DNA of 64,000 nt from PALSA-270 sp963770245 (GTDB lineage: Bacteria > Acidobacteriota > Terriglobia > Terriglobales > Acidobacteriaceae), in the NCBI GenBank assembly GCA_963770245.1, contig CAVYOX010000013.1, positions 1 through 64,000 of the forward strand. The letters run 5' to 3'. This document shows, in pieces, positions 49,529-58,870 of the stretch (the first letter of the stretch is position 1; each line of letters starts with the position of its first letter). The notes below the pieces were generated by a model. It worked only from the letters and a program-made list of their open reading frames with translations. It was not told the DNA's origin and searched no databases. The position numbers and the translations under genes were made by a program.

Positions 49529-51319
49529 ATGACTTTTCCCCGGCGACGTTTTATTGGCTCTTCCTTTGCGGTTCTCGGCAGCACGCTGCTGGACGCACTC
49601 GCCACACCCCTATGGAAATGGAAGCGCAGCATCGTTCTCCAGTCGGCTCCTGCCCCCAATTTCACGTCCCCAGTGCAATTCGTCGACGTTGGCCACGAAG
49701 CCGGACTCAACATTCCCAACGTCTGGGGGGGCGCCGATCATAAGCGCTACATCATCGAAGCCAAGGGCAGCGGGATTGCCTTCTTCGATTACGACCATGA
49801 CGGCTGGCTGGATATTTATTTGACGAACGGAACGCGGCTCGGCGAGTCATGGCCCGCGGGACAGGCGCCGACTTCGCATCTGTACAAGAACAATCGCGAT
49901 GGAACGTTCACCGACGTCACGGATAAATCTGGGCTGGCGCGCACCGGCTGGCAAACTGGGGTGTGCATCGGCGACTACGACAACGATGGCTGGGACGATC
50001 TCTTCTGCTGCTTCTGGGGACACAACATTCTTTTTCGCAACAATGGCGACGGCACTTTCGCTGATGTCACGCGCGAATCCGGTCTTCACGATGAACGCTT
50101 CCGCTGGGGTGCGGGCTGCACTTTCCTCGATTATGACCGAGACGGGCACCTGGATCTTTTCGTCTGCAATTACATCCAGCTAGACCCTGCGAAGACTCCA
50201 TCGGCGGGGGATCCCGTGGCTTGCCAGTGGAAAGGAATCCCGGTAATGTGCGGTCCACGCGGCCTTACCGGCGACACCAACGTCCTGTACCACAACAATG
50301 GCGACGGCACTTTTAGCGATTTCTCGGCTAAGTCTGGCATCCTCAAACCTGGCCCGCGATATTCCATCACGGCTGTTTCCTGTGATTTCGATAACGATGG
50401 CTGGCCGGACATTTATGTGGCCGTGGACTCCGAGCCTAGCATTCTTTTTCGCAACAATCACGACGGTACTTTCACCGACTTGGCGGTGATGGCGGGATGC
50501 GCTTACAGCGAGAATGGGCACGAGCAGGCAGGAATGGGGGTCGCGGTCGGCGATTACGACTGCGACGGATGGTTCGATATCTTCAAGACAAATTTTGCCG
50601 ACGATACTTGCAACCTCTATCACAACAACGGAGACGGCACGTTCAGCGATGTCACATTTGCCTCGGGAATAGGAATCAATAACCGGTACGTTGCGTGGGG
50701 CTGTGGATTTGTCGACTATGACAACGATGGTTGGCCGGACATCCTCCAGGTCAACGGCCACGTCTATCCGGAGATCGGCGGCCACGAGATTGGCCAGACT
50801 TTCAAGAATCCGCGACTGGTCTACAAGAATATGGGGAACGGGCAATTTAAAGATGTGTCATCCGCCATGGGCCCAGGCATCAACGAGCGCTTTTCCAGCC
50901 GAGGCGCTGCGTTTGGCGACTATGACAACGATGGCGACATCGATGCATTGATCTTGAACATGAACGATTTACCTTCGCTGCTGCGCAACGATGGCGGCAA
51001 CCAGCAGAACTGGATCAAGCTCAAATTGATTGGAACTCGGTGTAATCGTACTGCCATCGGCGCTCGAGTGCGCGTAGTCACGGGCAACCACGCTCAGTTG
51101 GACGAAGTCCGCAGTGGATCAAGCGTGATGTCGCAAAGCGACTTGCGCCTGCACTTCGGGTTGGGCAAATTGCCAACCGTCGACCTGATCGAAGTGAAAT
51201 GGCCGACCACCCAAAAGATCGAACGATTCACGCAGGTGAGAGCGAACCAGATCCTCACCATCCGCGAGGGCAGCGGGATTGTCGAGCCCGCCATTCCGCA
51301 AACGAAATTGGCAAAGTGA
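49529..51319 (+). CDS. CRTAC1-family FG-GAP/ASPIC-UnbV protein
   Basis: A 596-residue intact paralogue of the upstream gene. It has a Tat-like signal (PRRRFIGSSFAVLGSTLL), then repeated FG-GAP/VCBS blades with calcium loops (FFDYDHDGWLDIYLTNG, IGDYDNDGWDDLFC, LYHNNGDGTFSDV) and a C-terminal ASPIC/UnbV module (GTRCNRTAIGARVRVVTG, LHFGLGKLPTVDLIEVKWPT). It includes the CQWKGIPVMCGPRGL cysteine pair seen in these proteins. It is the last gene of the plus-strand arm, 115 nt after the preceding gene, and meets the GH97 gene tail to tail. Confidence 0.92.
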   Translation: MTFPRRRFIGSSFAVLGSTLLDALATPLWKWKRSIVLQSAPAPNFTSPVQFVDVGHEAGLNIPNVWGGADHKRYIIEAKGSGIAFFDYDHDGWLDIYLTNGTRLGESWPAGQAPTSHLYKNNRDGTFTDVTDKSGLARTGWQTGVCIGDYDNDGWDDLFCCFWGHNILFRNNGDGTFADVTRESGLHDERFRWGAGCTFLDYDRDGHLDLFVCNYIQLDPAKTPSAGDPVACQWKGIPVMCGPRGLTGDTNVLYHNNGDGTFSDFSAKSGILKPGPRYSITAVSCDFDNDGWPDIYVAVDSEPSILFRNNHDGTFTDLAVMAGCAYSENGHEQAGMGVAVGDYDCDGWFDIFKTNFADDTCNLYHNNGDGTFSDVTFASGIGINNRYVAWGCGFVDYDNDGWPDILQVNGHVYPEIGGHEIGQTFKNPRLVYKNMGNGQFKDVSSAMGPGINERFSSRGAAFGDYDNDGDIDALILNMNDLPSLLRNDGGNQQNWIKLKLIGTRCNRTAIGARVRVVTGNHAQLDEVRSGSSVMSQSDLRLHFGLGKLPTVDLIEVKWPTTQKIERFTQVRANQILTIREGSGIVEPAIPQTKLAK

Positions 51320-51464
51320 AAGCTCTGCTCGTGCCGCGATATCGTTCTGCGGAACTGTGGTCGGCTTCTTTCGGCAGAGTCGAGCGCGGCATCGCCGGAC
51401 GGACTCTGATTGGGGAGGGAGGAATCTCGACCGGTGCAACGCGCGCAGTGCCGAGCTGGCTGAC

Positions 51465-53426
51465 CTACTGATGGATTCTCGCGGCCCACCCTCCGCCACT
51501 CGCAAGGGGAAGTGTGAGCTTGGTGGTTCGGTTCACCTGGGTGGTTGTTTTCTTATAGTCGCTCGCGTAGCGATCAGCATTTACGCCGTCCTGGTAGGCC
51601 TCCATCGTGAAGTTTCCCTCGGGCAAGAACGACAGATCAATTTCCAGATTGCGCGGCGTCCAATCGGTCATGGCTCCCACGTACCAGTCCCGGCCGTTTC
51701 TTCTGGCGACCACTACGTAATCGGCGATGCGTGCATCGAGCACTTTCGTTTCGTCCCACTCGGTGGGGACGGGAGCGAGAAACTCCATGATTTCCGGTTC
51801 CCGCATGTAGTTTGACGGGCTGTCGGACAACATCTGCAGCGGGCTTTCGAAAACCACATACATTGCCAGTTGGTGGCAGCGCGTTCCCAGCGCCATGGGC
51901 TGGCCAAAGATAGGCGCGAAGGTTGCCTTGGTGGCGTTCCGCATCGCACCCGGGGTGTAATCCATCGGGACCGAGAAACATTCGCGTAAAGGGCAGCGTC
52001 ACATTGTGCTTCGGCTCAGAATCTGCGCTCCATTTGCTCCACTCCATCCCCCGCACCCCTTCGGTGCTGATCAGATTCGGCCAGGTGCGAGTCATGGTCG
52101 CGGGCTTTTGGTCACCGTGAAAGTCGACTAGCATCTTGCGCTTGGCGGCCTCCCGGCTGACCCTGGTAGTAATAGTCGATCAAGATCTGATCACTGCGCT
52201 GCATGAAATCGACTTTGATTCCTTTCACGCCCCACTTTTCGAACTGATCGAGCGCGGGAATCAACTGGTCGTCCAACGTCTTCCACACCACCCATAGAAT
52301 GATCCCGACATTCTTCTGCCTGGCGTAAGCAGTCAGTTCGTCCATGTTGATTTCCGGAACCACTTCCAGCAGGTTCCCCAGCTTGTACCAGCCTTCGTCG
52401 AGAATGATGTAAGGGATCCCGTATTTCGCCGCGAAGTCGATGTAATACTTATATGTTTCCGTGTTGATCGCCTGATTTGAAGTCCACGCCGTAAACATTG
52501 TTGGCGTTCCACCAGTCCCAGGCCACTTTTCCCGGTTTGATCCACGACGTGTCCTGCACCTGCGAGGGTTTTTCGAGAAGATAGACGATTTGGTTGGTGA
52601 GCAGGTCGCCATCGCGGTCGGCAATGCCAATCACGCGCCAGGGGAATGTGCGGGTCCCGGCGGTAACGGCAATGTAGTCGGCGCTCTCAATTACTTTGTA
52701 GTCGCGATCTCGCGTCAGACTTTCCTTCAGCGGGTAAGGAGGGAAAGTTGCCGCCAGGCCATTTCCGCTCGTGCCCTTCAGCCAGAGGCCGGGATAATCG
52801 TCCACGTCTGATTCCGCGATCGCGACCTTCGCGCCGTCTCCGACGTCCACGACCGCGGGCAGCGTCGCCAGGAACGCCGGAGTAATTTCACTTAGGTGCT
52901 GGGGAAGGTACTGGCGTTCGTTGTGCGAGAAAAAGCTGTCTTCTTGTGGGTAATAGACTACGAAGTTCGATGGAAAATTAAAGCTCGATTCTTCACCGTA
53001 GATCTTCAACTGTTCCTGGGGCGTCGAGGTTTCGAAACGGTAAGCCGCACCCTCGTTGTAGGCACGGAACACGACTGCGTATCCGCCTTCCATGTCCAGC
53101 CGCAGTTCGTTGTAGTGGTCACGAATCTTCGCGAACTTCTGGCGGACCACAGGTTCCACAACCTGATCGGAAGTACGCTCCTTGGCAGCAATCACTGTCG
53201 GCTGCGCGCCAAGTTTCTTATGCTCCACGTCGAGAGAAAGCGTGCAATTCTCGAGCACCGCCCGACCCTTCAGGACGATGTCGTAGCGGATCTGTCCCGC
53301 GGTGCGAATTCTGATTTCGATTCGTCCGTCTGGCGAACGCAAGTCGTAGCTGGATTGCGCAGCTGCATTTTCAATGAGGAGCGCGACGAACAGTAGAAAT
53401 AGCAGCAGAGGATTGACCGTCTTCAT
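51465..53426 (-). CDS. Glycoside hydrolase family 97 (alpha-galactosidase/glucosidase; frameshifted)
   Basis: About 650 residues. MKTVNPLLLFLLFVALLI is a signal peptide with AAAGGTG upstream. The N-terminal beta-sandwich (SYDLRSPDGRIEIRI) is followed by the barrel: WDWWNANNVYGVDFKSG, YIDFAAKYGIPYIILDEGWY, GIKVDFMQRSDQ, ADSEPKHNVTLPFTRMFLGP, DYTPGAMRN; then a C-terminal sheet. Extra bases near 52470, 52165 and 51966 break it; the pieces are 53426-52470, 52470-52165, 52165-51966 and 51966-51465. The Asp in KVDFMQRSDQ fits the retaining (alpha-galactosidase-like) branch rather than SusB-type inverting enzymes. Probably periplasmic, acting on alpha-linked sugars with the GH2 enzyme. Confidence 0.88.
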
Positions 53427-53558
53427 GGAATCACCTTTCCCAGCCGGTGCGTTGTTCCATAGGGAAAGGAATGTTACTCGCAGCGACGTCGGCAATTCAA
53501 ATCATTTCGATCCAGCTGGGGCCGCGGGTGGCAGCTTTAGAAGGAACCGCGAGCCACG

Positions 53559-55325
53559 CTATTTTGCAACGGATGGTGGGAGCGGATCCGAGGTCGAAGG
53601 GGAAACAGCTGGCTGGTCTTGCAGAACGAAGAGGAATTGCCGAAGTTCTCGCCTTTGCCGCTCGATTGTGGCGGCTTCCGTCTTCTCGAGTTGTTTGTAC
53701 TCCTCGATTTCGCGCTGCGCCTTGGCATTCTCCCCAATTCGCTTGTAGGTCAAGCCGAGCCGGTAGTGAGCCTCGCTGCCAAGTGGGTTTGCCACGACCG
53801 CCTTCTGGTAAGTGGCGAGGGCTTCGCGTAAGGCTCCACGCGCAAAATACAAATTGCCAAGTTGCAAATACGCCGAGTCGAGCTTGGGATCGATCGCAGA
53901 CGATTTCTCCAATAGGGCTTCGGCGCGCTCCAGCGTGTCTGAATTCTCCGATCCTTGGTCTCGCTTCCAAAGGGCCACGCCATAGTAATAGTTCGCGAGA
54001 GCACTTTCAGGCTGATCCTGGGCAAAGCGCGCGAGCTTTTGCTCGACGCAGGGCAGCGGCGCAGGGTCCACAGCCTGCATCTGGCCGAGAAAAAGGTAAG
54101 GAGCGGGGCTTGCCGGCTCGAGATCGGAGGCTTCGCACAGGCGTTGGGCCGCTTCATCCGCAGAGCCGCTCGTATAAAGAGCCGCACCCAGCCCAGCCAG
54201 CATTCTGGCCGAGTCCGGATGCAGGCGAACGCCCCGCCCAAACACTTCTATGGCCGGGCCAGCAGCTCTGTGGAGAAGCAGTTCCGTTCCCCACGCAAAA
54301 TAATTTAGCTCAGTCGCCTCCAGGCCAGCAGCACGCTCATACTCTCGCACCGCCCCCAGCGGATCCCCCAGCTTCTCGTCGAGATCACCCAGCAAGCGAC
54401 GCAGATCCGCTTCCTCTTTCTTGCTCAGCTCTTCCTCGTGCGCAAGCATCTGAATCACTTGCTCGCGAGCTTGTGCGAACTCTCCGCAGGCTTTGAAGGC
54501 CAGCGCCAGATCGAAGGCGTTTGGATGATCTCCGGGATTGACCTGATAAGCGGTCTCCAGGAGAGGAATGGCTTCGCAATATCTTTCCGAGTGGAAGTAA
54601 GTCTCGCCCAGCCTGTGATTTGCTTCAAAGCCCCGCGGATTCTGAAGCAAAGCCGCGCGCAGCGCACTCTCAGACGCATGCGTCTCGTGACCAACCGCAC
54701 CCGCCTTTGGAGCCGCGGTTGGGACTTCCCTGGATTCACCAGACTCAAGGCTCAAGGTTTCTTTCGCAAGCGCCTCGCCGGTTCGCATACGAGTTTCTGA
54801 TCCATGGCCGCCAGCGCCGGTCGGATCGGTAAGACCTGCCACGGTGAAGTTAGGCCTGTCGTCAAGCTGTATTGCGGCCGGCGAGGACGAGGATGCGGTT
54901 GACGAAGGAGTAGAAGATAGTCCCGACGTTCGAAGGACAAAGTCATAATGCTTCTTTTCTGCTGCCGCCAACTTGATCGAATCCTCGATCGCGTCGCGAA
55001 AACCGGATTTCTCCAGCCTCACCGAGTACGTGCCGGCGCAAACCGCCAAAAACACAAAAGCTCCGTCCGCGTTCGTTTTGGTCTCGGCAGAATCTGAACG
55101 ACCTTCTTCCTGAAGGCGTACCGAAACCTCCGCAACCGGCTTTCCTGTCGAATCCCGCACAATGCCCTCGACCTGGGCGCCCTGCTGCGAGGGAGCGCAC
55201 TGGGCTAGCAACGGCGGCATTGGCAAGCTCAACATCGCGGCAAGGAGCAACGCCAGACGGCTCCAGTTACCGTTAATTTCCAATGGGGCTGGCAATTCGC
55301 AATTTCCGGCACCCAGAAATTTCAA
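53559..55325 (-). CDS. Secreted TPR protein with CarboxypepD_reg domain
   Basis: A 588-residue protein. After a hydrophobic export segment (LALLLAAMLSLPMPPLLAQ, 26-44) comes a carboxypeptidase-regulatory Ig-like domain (about 50-132: VEGIVRDSTGKPVAEVSVRL, GAFVFLAVCAGTYSVRLEK), a Ser/Pro-rich linker and about ten TPRs (GFEANHRLGETYFHSERYC, SAYLQLGNLYFARGALREAL, SEAHYRLGLTYKRIGENAKA). The TPR half resembles the protein at 34480-35907, suggesting duplication inside the locus. Probably exported; scaffold or substrate-presenting role inferred. It lies upstream of GH97 on the same strand after 130 nt. Confidence 0.87.
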   Translation of the reverse strand: MKFLGAGNCELPAPLEINGNWSRLALLLAAMLSLPMPPLLAQCAPSQQGAQVEGIVRDSTGKPVAEVSVRLQEEGRSDSAETKTNADGAFVFLAVCAGTYSVRLEKSGFRDAIEDSIKLAAAEKKHYDFVLRTSGLSSTPSSTASSSSPAAIQLDDRPNFTVAGLTDPTGAGGHGSETRMRTGEALAKETLSLESGESREVPTAAPKAGAVGHETHASESALRAALLQNPRGFEANHRLGETYFHSERYCEAIPLLETAYQVNPGDHPNAFDLALAFKACGEFAQAREQVIQMLAHEEELSKKEEADLRRLLGDLDEKLGDPLGAVREYERAAGLEATELNYFAWGTELLLHRAAGPAIEVFGRGVRLHPDSARMLAGLGAALYTSGSADEAAQRLCEASDLEPASPAPYLFLGQMQAVDPAPLPCVEQKLARFAQDQPESALANYYYGVALWKRDQGSENSDTLERAEALLEKSSAIDPKLDSAYLQLGNLYFARGALREALATYQKAVVANPLGSEAHYRLGLTYKRIGENAKAQREIEEYKQLEKTEAATIERQRRELRQFLFVLQDQPAVSPSTSDPLPPSVAK

Positions 55326-55600
55326 CCTTCAACTCTCCTCTCGACTGGCCAGGTGGGTGCGTCTTGAGCGCGCTCACAGACGTAACTATCAGGCGTAATA
55401 CCAGTCGCCTCCTCATACCTCCGTGCAACATGGGCCTTGAACGCAGCCGCGCAATCAGTACGGACCAGATTCCCGTACATCCGCCAAACCCGTGGCCCGT
55501 GATGCAGGCGCCATATGCCGGGACTCGAAGCCGCCAGGCCCAGCAAAAGACCAAGTTCATTGCAGCTCACCTCGTAGTCATCATCACCTTTCCTGGAAGC
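55322..55600 (-). pseudogene. 3' remnant of galactokinase (galK-like)
   Basis: On the minus strand the last 95 codons or so of a galactokinase are recognisable: DDDYEVSCNELGLLLGL and SSPG, then in another frame YGACITGHGFGGCT (the GHMP motif GGGFGGC with His for Gly), then back in frame NLVRTDCAAAFKAHVARRY and EEATGITPDSYVCERAQDA. Galactokinases end this way. The ATP- and sugar-binding N-terminal 75 percent is absent, so this is a true remnant. It sits at the edge of the locus with GH2 and GH97 enzymes, which fits a galactose theme. Upstream boundary approximate. Confidence 0.65.
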
Positions 55601-55622
55601 TTCCCCTACCATCCCGCTGCGC

Positions 55623-55826
55623 TCATGACTGCACTCGATGAAACACGTAAAAGAACAGAGCCACGCAGAAGCAACCAAAGGCATAGATGAATGATGAGAA
55701 CAGAGCTACGGCAGGAACCACGCCGCGCAGGACATTGACGACGTCGAAAATGAATGTCCACACTAAGAAGGCCGTTATCAGAATCGTCCCGACCAGTGCC
55801 AGGAGCGCCGCATTCTTGACTGTCAT
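55623..55826 (-). CDS. Small two-TM membrane protein
   Basis: A 67-residue protein MTVKNAALLALVGTILITAF... with two hydrophobic helices (LLALVGTILITAFLVWTFIF and VALFSSFIYAFGCFCVALFF). It resembles a conserved small acidobacterial membrane protein seen next to unrelated genes. Complete frame with start and stop. Function unknown. It lies between the galactokinase remnant and the permease remnant, both decayed, yet its own frame is intact. Confidence 0.55.
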   Translation of the reverse strand: MTVKNAALLALVGTILITAFLVWTFIFDVVNVLRGVVPAVALFSSFIYAFGCFCVALFFYVFHRVQS

Positions 55827-55839
55827 GTTCGAAGTATGA

Positions 55840-56460
55840 ACTTTCCACCGAGCAATCGCAACGATGGCCTCTCAGACGAACCGTGCCCACGAAATCAAGT
55901 GGGCGGAAAACCACCGCAAACAAGTGCGAATTGGCTCCGAAAATGTTGGTTGCGAGAGTCTGGCTCAGGATTTCTGTGTGTGCCTGCCCGACAGCTAAGT
56001 GCAAACGCCCTACATGGCTATTCGTTCCGCAGCGCCACCATGGGACCGACCTTTGCCGCTCGGCGCGCCGGCCGAGCATCGGTGCAACCCCAAACACGGA
56101 AAAGAAGTTGTAGGTCACGCGGTCGCCGACGATGCGCTCCGGATTTTCCTGGGCTGCGAGGTTGAAGCTCGATACTTGGGCAGCCGCCAGCTGTTCCAAC
56201 ACCATGCTCTCTCGCTGCCAATCCACGAAGTTGCCGGCGGAAACGCTACCATGTTGTCCCTTCCATGTCTCGGCAACCAACATCACCCGCTCCGGACGTT
56301 CGAAAGGAAGCGGTTTCAGCAGCACACTGTTCACGATGCTAAAGATGGCGGTATTGGCTCCGATTCCCAACGCCAACGTGAGTACAGCGGCGGCGGTAAA
56401 GGCCGGACTCTTCCCCAGCATTCGAATTCCGTAGCGAACATCCTGCAGAAAAGTTTCCAT
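55840..56460 (-). pseudogene. 5' remnant of a MacB/FtsX (ADOP-type) ABC permease
   Basis: The start METFLQDVRYGIRMLGKSPA at 56460 and the next segments (FTAAAVLTLALGIGANTAIF, SIVNSVLLKPLPFERPERVM, SAGNFVDWQRESMVLEQLAA, FFSVFGVAPMLGRR) are the standard N-terminus of acidobacterial ADOP permeases. From about 56050 the similarity decays: TEILSQTLATNIFGANSH and FAVVFRPLDFVG are degenerate versions of the expected core. The remaining 500-600 residues are missing. This and the 17945-18573 remnant come from different gene copies. Confidence 0.75.
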
Positions 56461-56845
56461 CGCCTCACAACTATCGCGGCGCCAGCCTGGGAACGACCGG
56501 CATGGCAACCGCTAAATTGGACTAGCCCCGCGCAAGCGCTCGACCCAGTCGCCGATGAGTTCCGTGTGCAAGTTTCGAACGAGGACTACACTAAGGCTTC
56601 CAATGTACAAGTGCCGCCCCTCTCGAAGCGGACTTTATATATTGCATCCGTTGCCGTAATCTGCTGTCCGGAAATGAACAGTGGGCGATGTAGGAGAGAT
56701 AAGCCCCCGGGCGATCAGATATCTTCCCCTTCCCTCCCCCTCCGATCGTAAACCCTGGCCACTCGGAAGCGCGGCAAGCTACGATTGGGACGAAGGTCAG
56801 GACGATCAGCGCATTCAGGCACTATTCGGGTGCAAGGAGCGAGCA
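56461..56845. other. Intergenic stretch of about 385 nt
   Basis: No gene recognised. An AT-rich TTTATATATTGC at about 56633-56645 could be a promoter element for either neighbour but has no clear -35 partner. Nothing else stands out. Confidence 0.3.
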
Positions 56846-57223
56846 ATGTTAAAAGAAAGCAGGGCATTCAGCGGTTTTTCGGTGGGCGACACGCAAAAAG
56901 CGAAGGAATTCTATAGCCAGACCCTCGGGCTGGAGGTTTCTGAATCTCACGGCCTGTTGACTCTGCACCTGGCAGGCGGGGCCAGGGTCCTTATTTACCC
57001 TAAGCCCCAGCATCAACCCGCCACCTTCACCATTTTTAATTTTCCGGTAAGCAATGTCGAAGAAGCGGTGGATGAACTCGCCGAGCGCGGCGTCCGCTTT
57101 GAGATTTATGACCTGCCCAATTTAAAGACAGACAAACGCGGAATTTTTCGGGGCGGAGGTCCGACCATAGCCTGGTTCAAAGACCCAGATGGCAACATCT
57201 TGTCGGTTCTCGAGGAAAGCTAG
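56846..57223 (+). CDS. VOC-family (glyoxalase/bleomycin-resistance fold) protein
   Basis: A 125-residue protein starting MLKESRAFSGFSVGDTQKAK, with AAGGAGCG just upstream. VOC features are clear: KEFYSQTLGLEVSESHGLLT, FTIFNFPVSNVEEAVDELAERG and the end GPTIAWFKDPDGNILSVLEE, whose Glu is a typical metal-ligand position. Reaction unknown. It lies just before the IS110 element on the other side. Confidence 0.87.
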   Translation: MLKESRAFSGFSVGDTQKAKEFYSQTLGLEVSESHGLLTLHLAGGARVLIYPKPQHQPATFTIFNFPVSNVEEAVDELAERGVRFEIYDLPNLKTDKRGIFRGGGPTIAWFKDPDGNILSVLEES

Positions 57224-57622
57224 TCTCATCCGCCGGGACTTGTGCAGCGAAAGTTTGGCAGCTCCTAGAGTTCGTGGCTGCAGCGCCGCAACCGAAATGT
57301 ATGGTCCGCCGCTTTGTCGCAAGCGAAAAATGAGGGTGACAAGTTGGTCTGCGCAAATGTATTCGGCCTTTGTTGGAGCATAAAGCTCCTGGCCTTGATG
57401 GAATGCGCTGCGCTCTCGTCCTATTTAGTTAGGCAGCCTTGAAAGGCTTCTTCCGGTTACAGGTTTTCGAGAGCGCCGGGTTCGACCGTTGTGCCATCTC
57501 ATGGTTCGCCAGCAGACCTGGCAGAAAATCATTAACTCCGTAGCAGTAGCTGGTCTATAGATGTGGGAATCGCGAATGCGATTTCCAAGCCTGGCCTCAG
57601 CCAGGCGTCATCTGCGGGCCAG
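57224..57622 (-). ncRNA. IS110 non-coding end, candidate bridge RNA region
   Basis: About 400 nt downstream of the IS110 transposase, with no credible gene. Two hairpins occur just after the stop: 57589-57606 (GCCTGGC, loop CTCA, GCCAGGC) and 57566-57586 (GGAATCGC, loop GAAT, GCGATTTCC with a one-base bulge). IS110/IS1111 elements encode a structured bridge RNA in a non-coding end; in IS1111-like members this is the downstream end. Element borders not determined; the RNA is inferred. Confidence 0.35.
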
Positions 57623-58760
57623 TCAGGCGGTAGCTGTACCGGCCAACCTCGGGGGCCGATAGGCTTCATTCTTGGCGAGCACGGCCCAGGCCATGCGCGC
57701 CAGCTTATTGGCTAAGGCTACTGCGGCCACGTTACGGTGGGTGCGTGCTGTGAGTTGGGTCAGCCACGCGCTCAGACCGGAAGACTGTTTCGCGCTCTGT
57801 TGCAGGACGGCACGTGCCCCTTGCACGAAAAGTCTTCGCAAGTAAGAGTTCCCCCGTTTGCTAATGCCGAGCAGTTTTTGCTTACCGCCGGTGGTATATT
57901 CGCCCGGGACGATTCCGAGCCAGGCTGCGAACTCTCGCCCCTTCTTGAAAGCTGCTCCGTTGCCGATCGCGGCGATGATTGCAGTCGCCGTAATCGGTCC
58001 GATGCCAGGGATCGCCACCAGTCGTCGGCAGGCTTCGTTGTCGCCCGCAGTTTTCTTGATCACGGCATCGGCTTCGTCGATCCGCATTTGCAAGTGATCG
58101 AGCTCCAGCTTCAGTTGCGCCAGCAGCACGCGCAATGCGCCCGATAGCTTGGCGCTGGCGTCTTCCAGGATCCCGGGCAATGCCACATCGACATGGCACC
58201 GTCCCTTGCGCAAAGTAATTCCACGTTCGAGCAGCAAGCCACGAATCTGGTTGATGACTGCTGTGCGACGCATCACCCAACGCTCGCGCACCCGGTGTAG
58301 GGACTGTAGATCCAGTTGGTCATCGGTTTTGATCGGCACGAAGCGCATCTTCGGCCGCTCGACTGCTTCAGCGATCGCCTCGGCGTCAATGTAGTCGCTC
58401 TTGTTGGTCTTCACGTACGGCTTGACATACTGAGCCGGCATCAGCCGTACCTCATGGCCCTGCTCTCTCAGAGCTCGTCCTAGAAAATGGGCCCCTCCGC
58501 AGGCTTCCATGCCAATCAATTCGACCTGCAGGTTCGCCGTGAAATGCAGCAGCTGCTTGCGTGAAAACTTCTTGCGCACCACAACCTCGCCGCGCGGGTT
58601 AAGCCCAACCAGATGAAAAACTGTCTTGCCAAGATCAATGCCGATCGTGTGTAGTTCCATGGGATGCCTCCTCCGTACGCCTCTTATACCCCAGCTGCTG
58701 GCTGGGTAAAGGCGGCGGACCATCCCATTAGTTAACCCCAAGACCCTAGGCCAGGAAGGT
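57560..58760 (-). mobile_element. IS110-family insertion sequence (borders approximate)
   Basis: The intact transposase and its flanking non-coding sequences define a single IS110-family element between a VOC gene and the Agd3-like gene. IS110 elements have no terminal inverted repeats, so the ends cannot be fixed from one sequence. The downstream non-coding part could extend left to about 57224 and the upstream part right to about 58870. Confidence 0.6.
57623..58660 (-). CDS. IS110-family transposase (DEDD plus Ser recombinase)
   Basis: A 345-residue transposase starting MELHTIGIDLGKTVFHLVGL with a GGAGGAGG box; the frame to 58861 upstream is not coding. The RuvC-like domain has Asp9, Glu52 (GMEACGG), Asp89 and Asp92 (NKSDYIDAEAIAEA). 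The C-terminal Tnp domain has PGIGPITATAIIAAIG, FAAWLGIVPGEYTTGGKQKL and GISKRGNSYLRRL with the likely nucleophile Ser272. The C-terminal motif set fits the IS1111-like branch. All catalytic residues remain, so it may be active. These enzymes use a bridge RNA to pick target and donor DNA. Confidence 0.93.
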   Translation of the reverse strand: MELHTIGIDLGKTVFHLVGLNPRGEVVVRKKFSRKQLLHFTANLQVELIGMEACGGAHFLGRALREQGHEVRLMPAQYVKPYVKTNKSDYIDAEAIAEAVERPKMRFVPIKTDDQLDLQSLHRVRERWVMRRTAVINQIRGLLLERGITLRKGRCHVDVALPGILEDASAKLSGALRVLLAQLKLELDHLQMRIDEADAVIKKTAGDNEACRRLVAIPGIGPITATAIIAAIGNGAAFKKGREFAAWLGIVPGEYTTGGKQKLLGISKRGNSYLRRLFVQGARAVLQQSAKQSSGLSAWLTQLTARTHRNVAAVALANKLARMAWAVLAKNEAYRPPRLAGTATA

Positions 58761-58870
58761 TGAACTTTACTCCTCGAGCGGGCGGAGTTGGGCGCATCGA
58801 TCGCGCTTACGCCAAGTCTCGCAAACTGAAACGGCCTCCACCCCAGGAACTCAGTGCTCACCGGCCCCGC

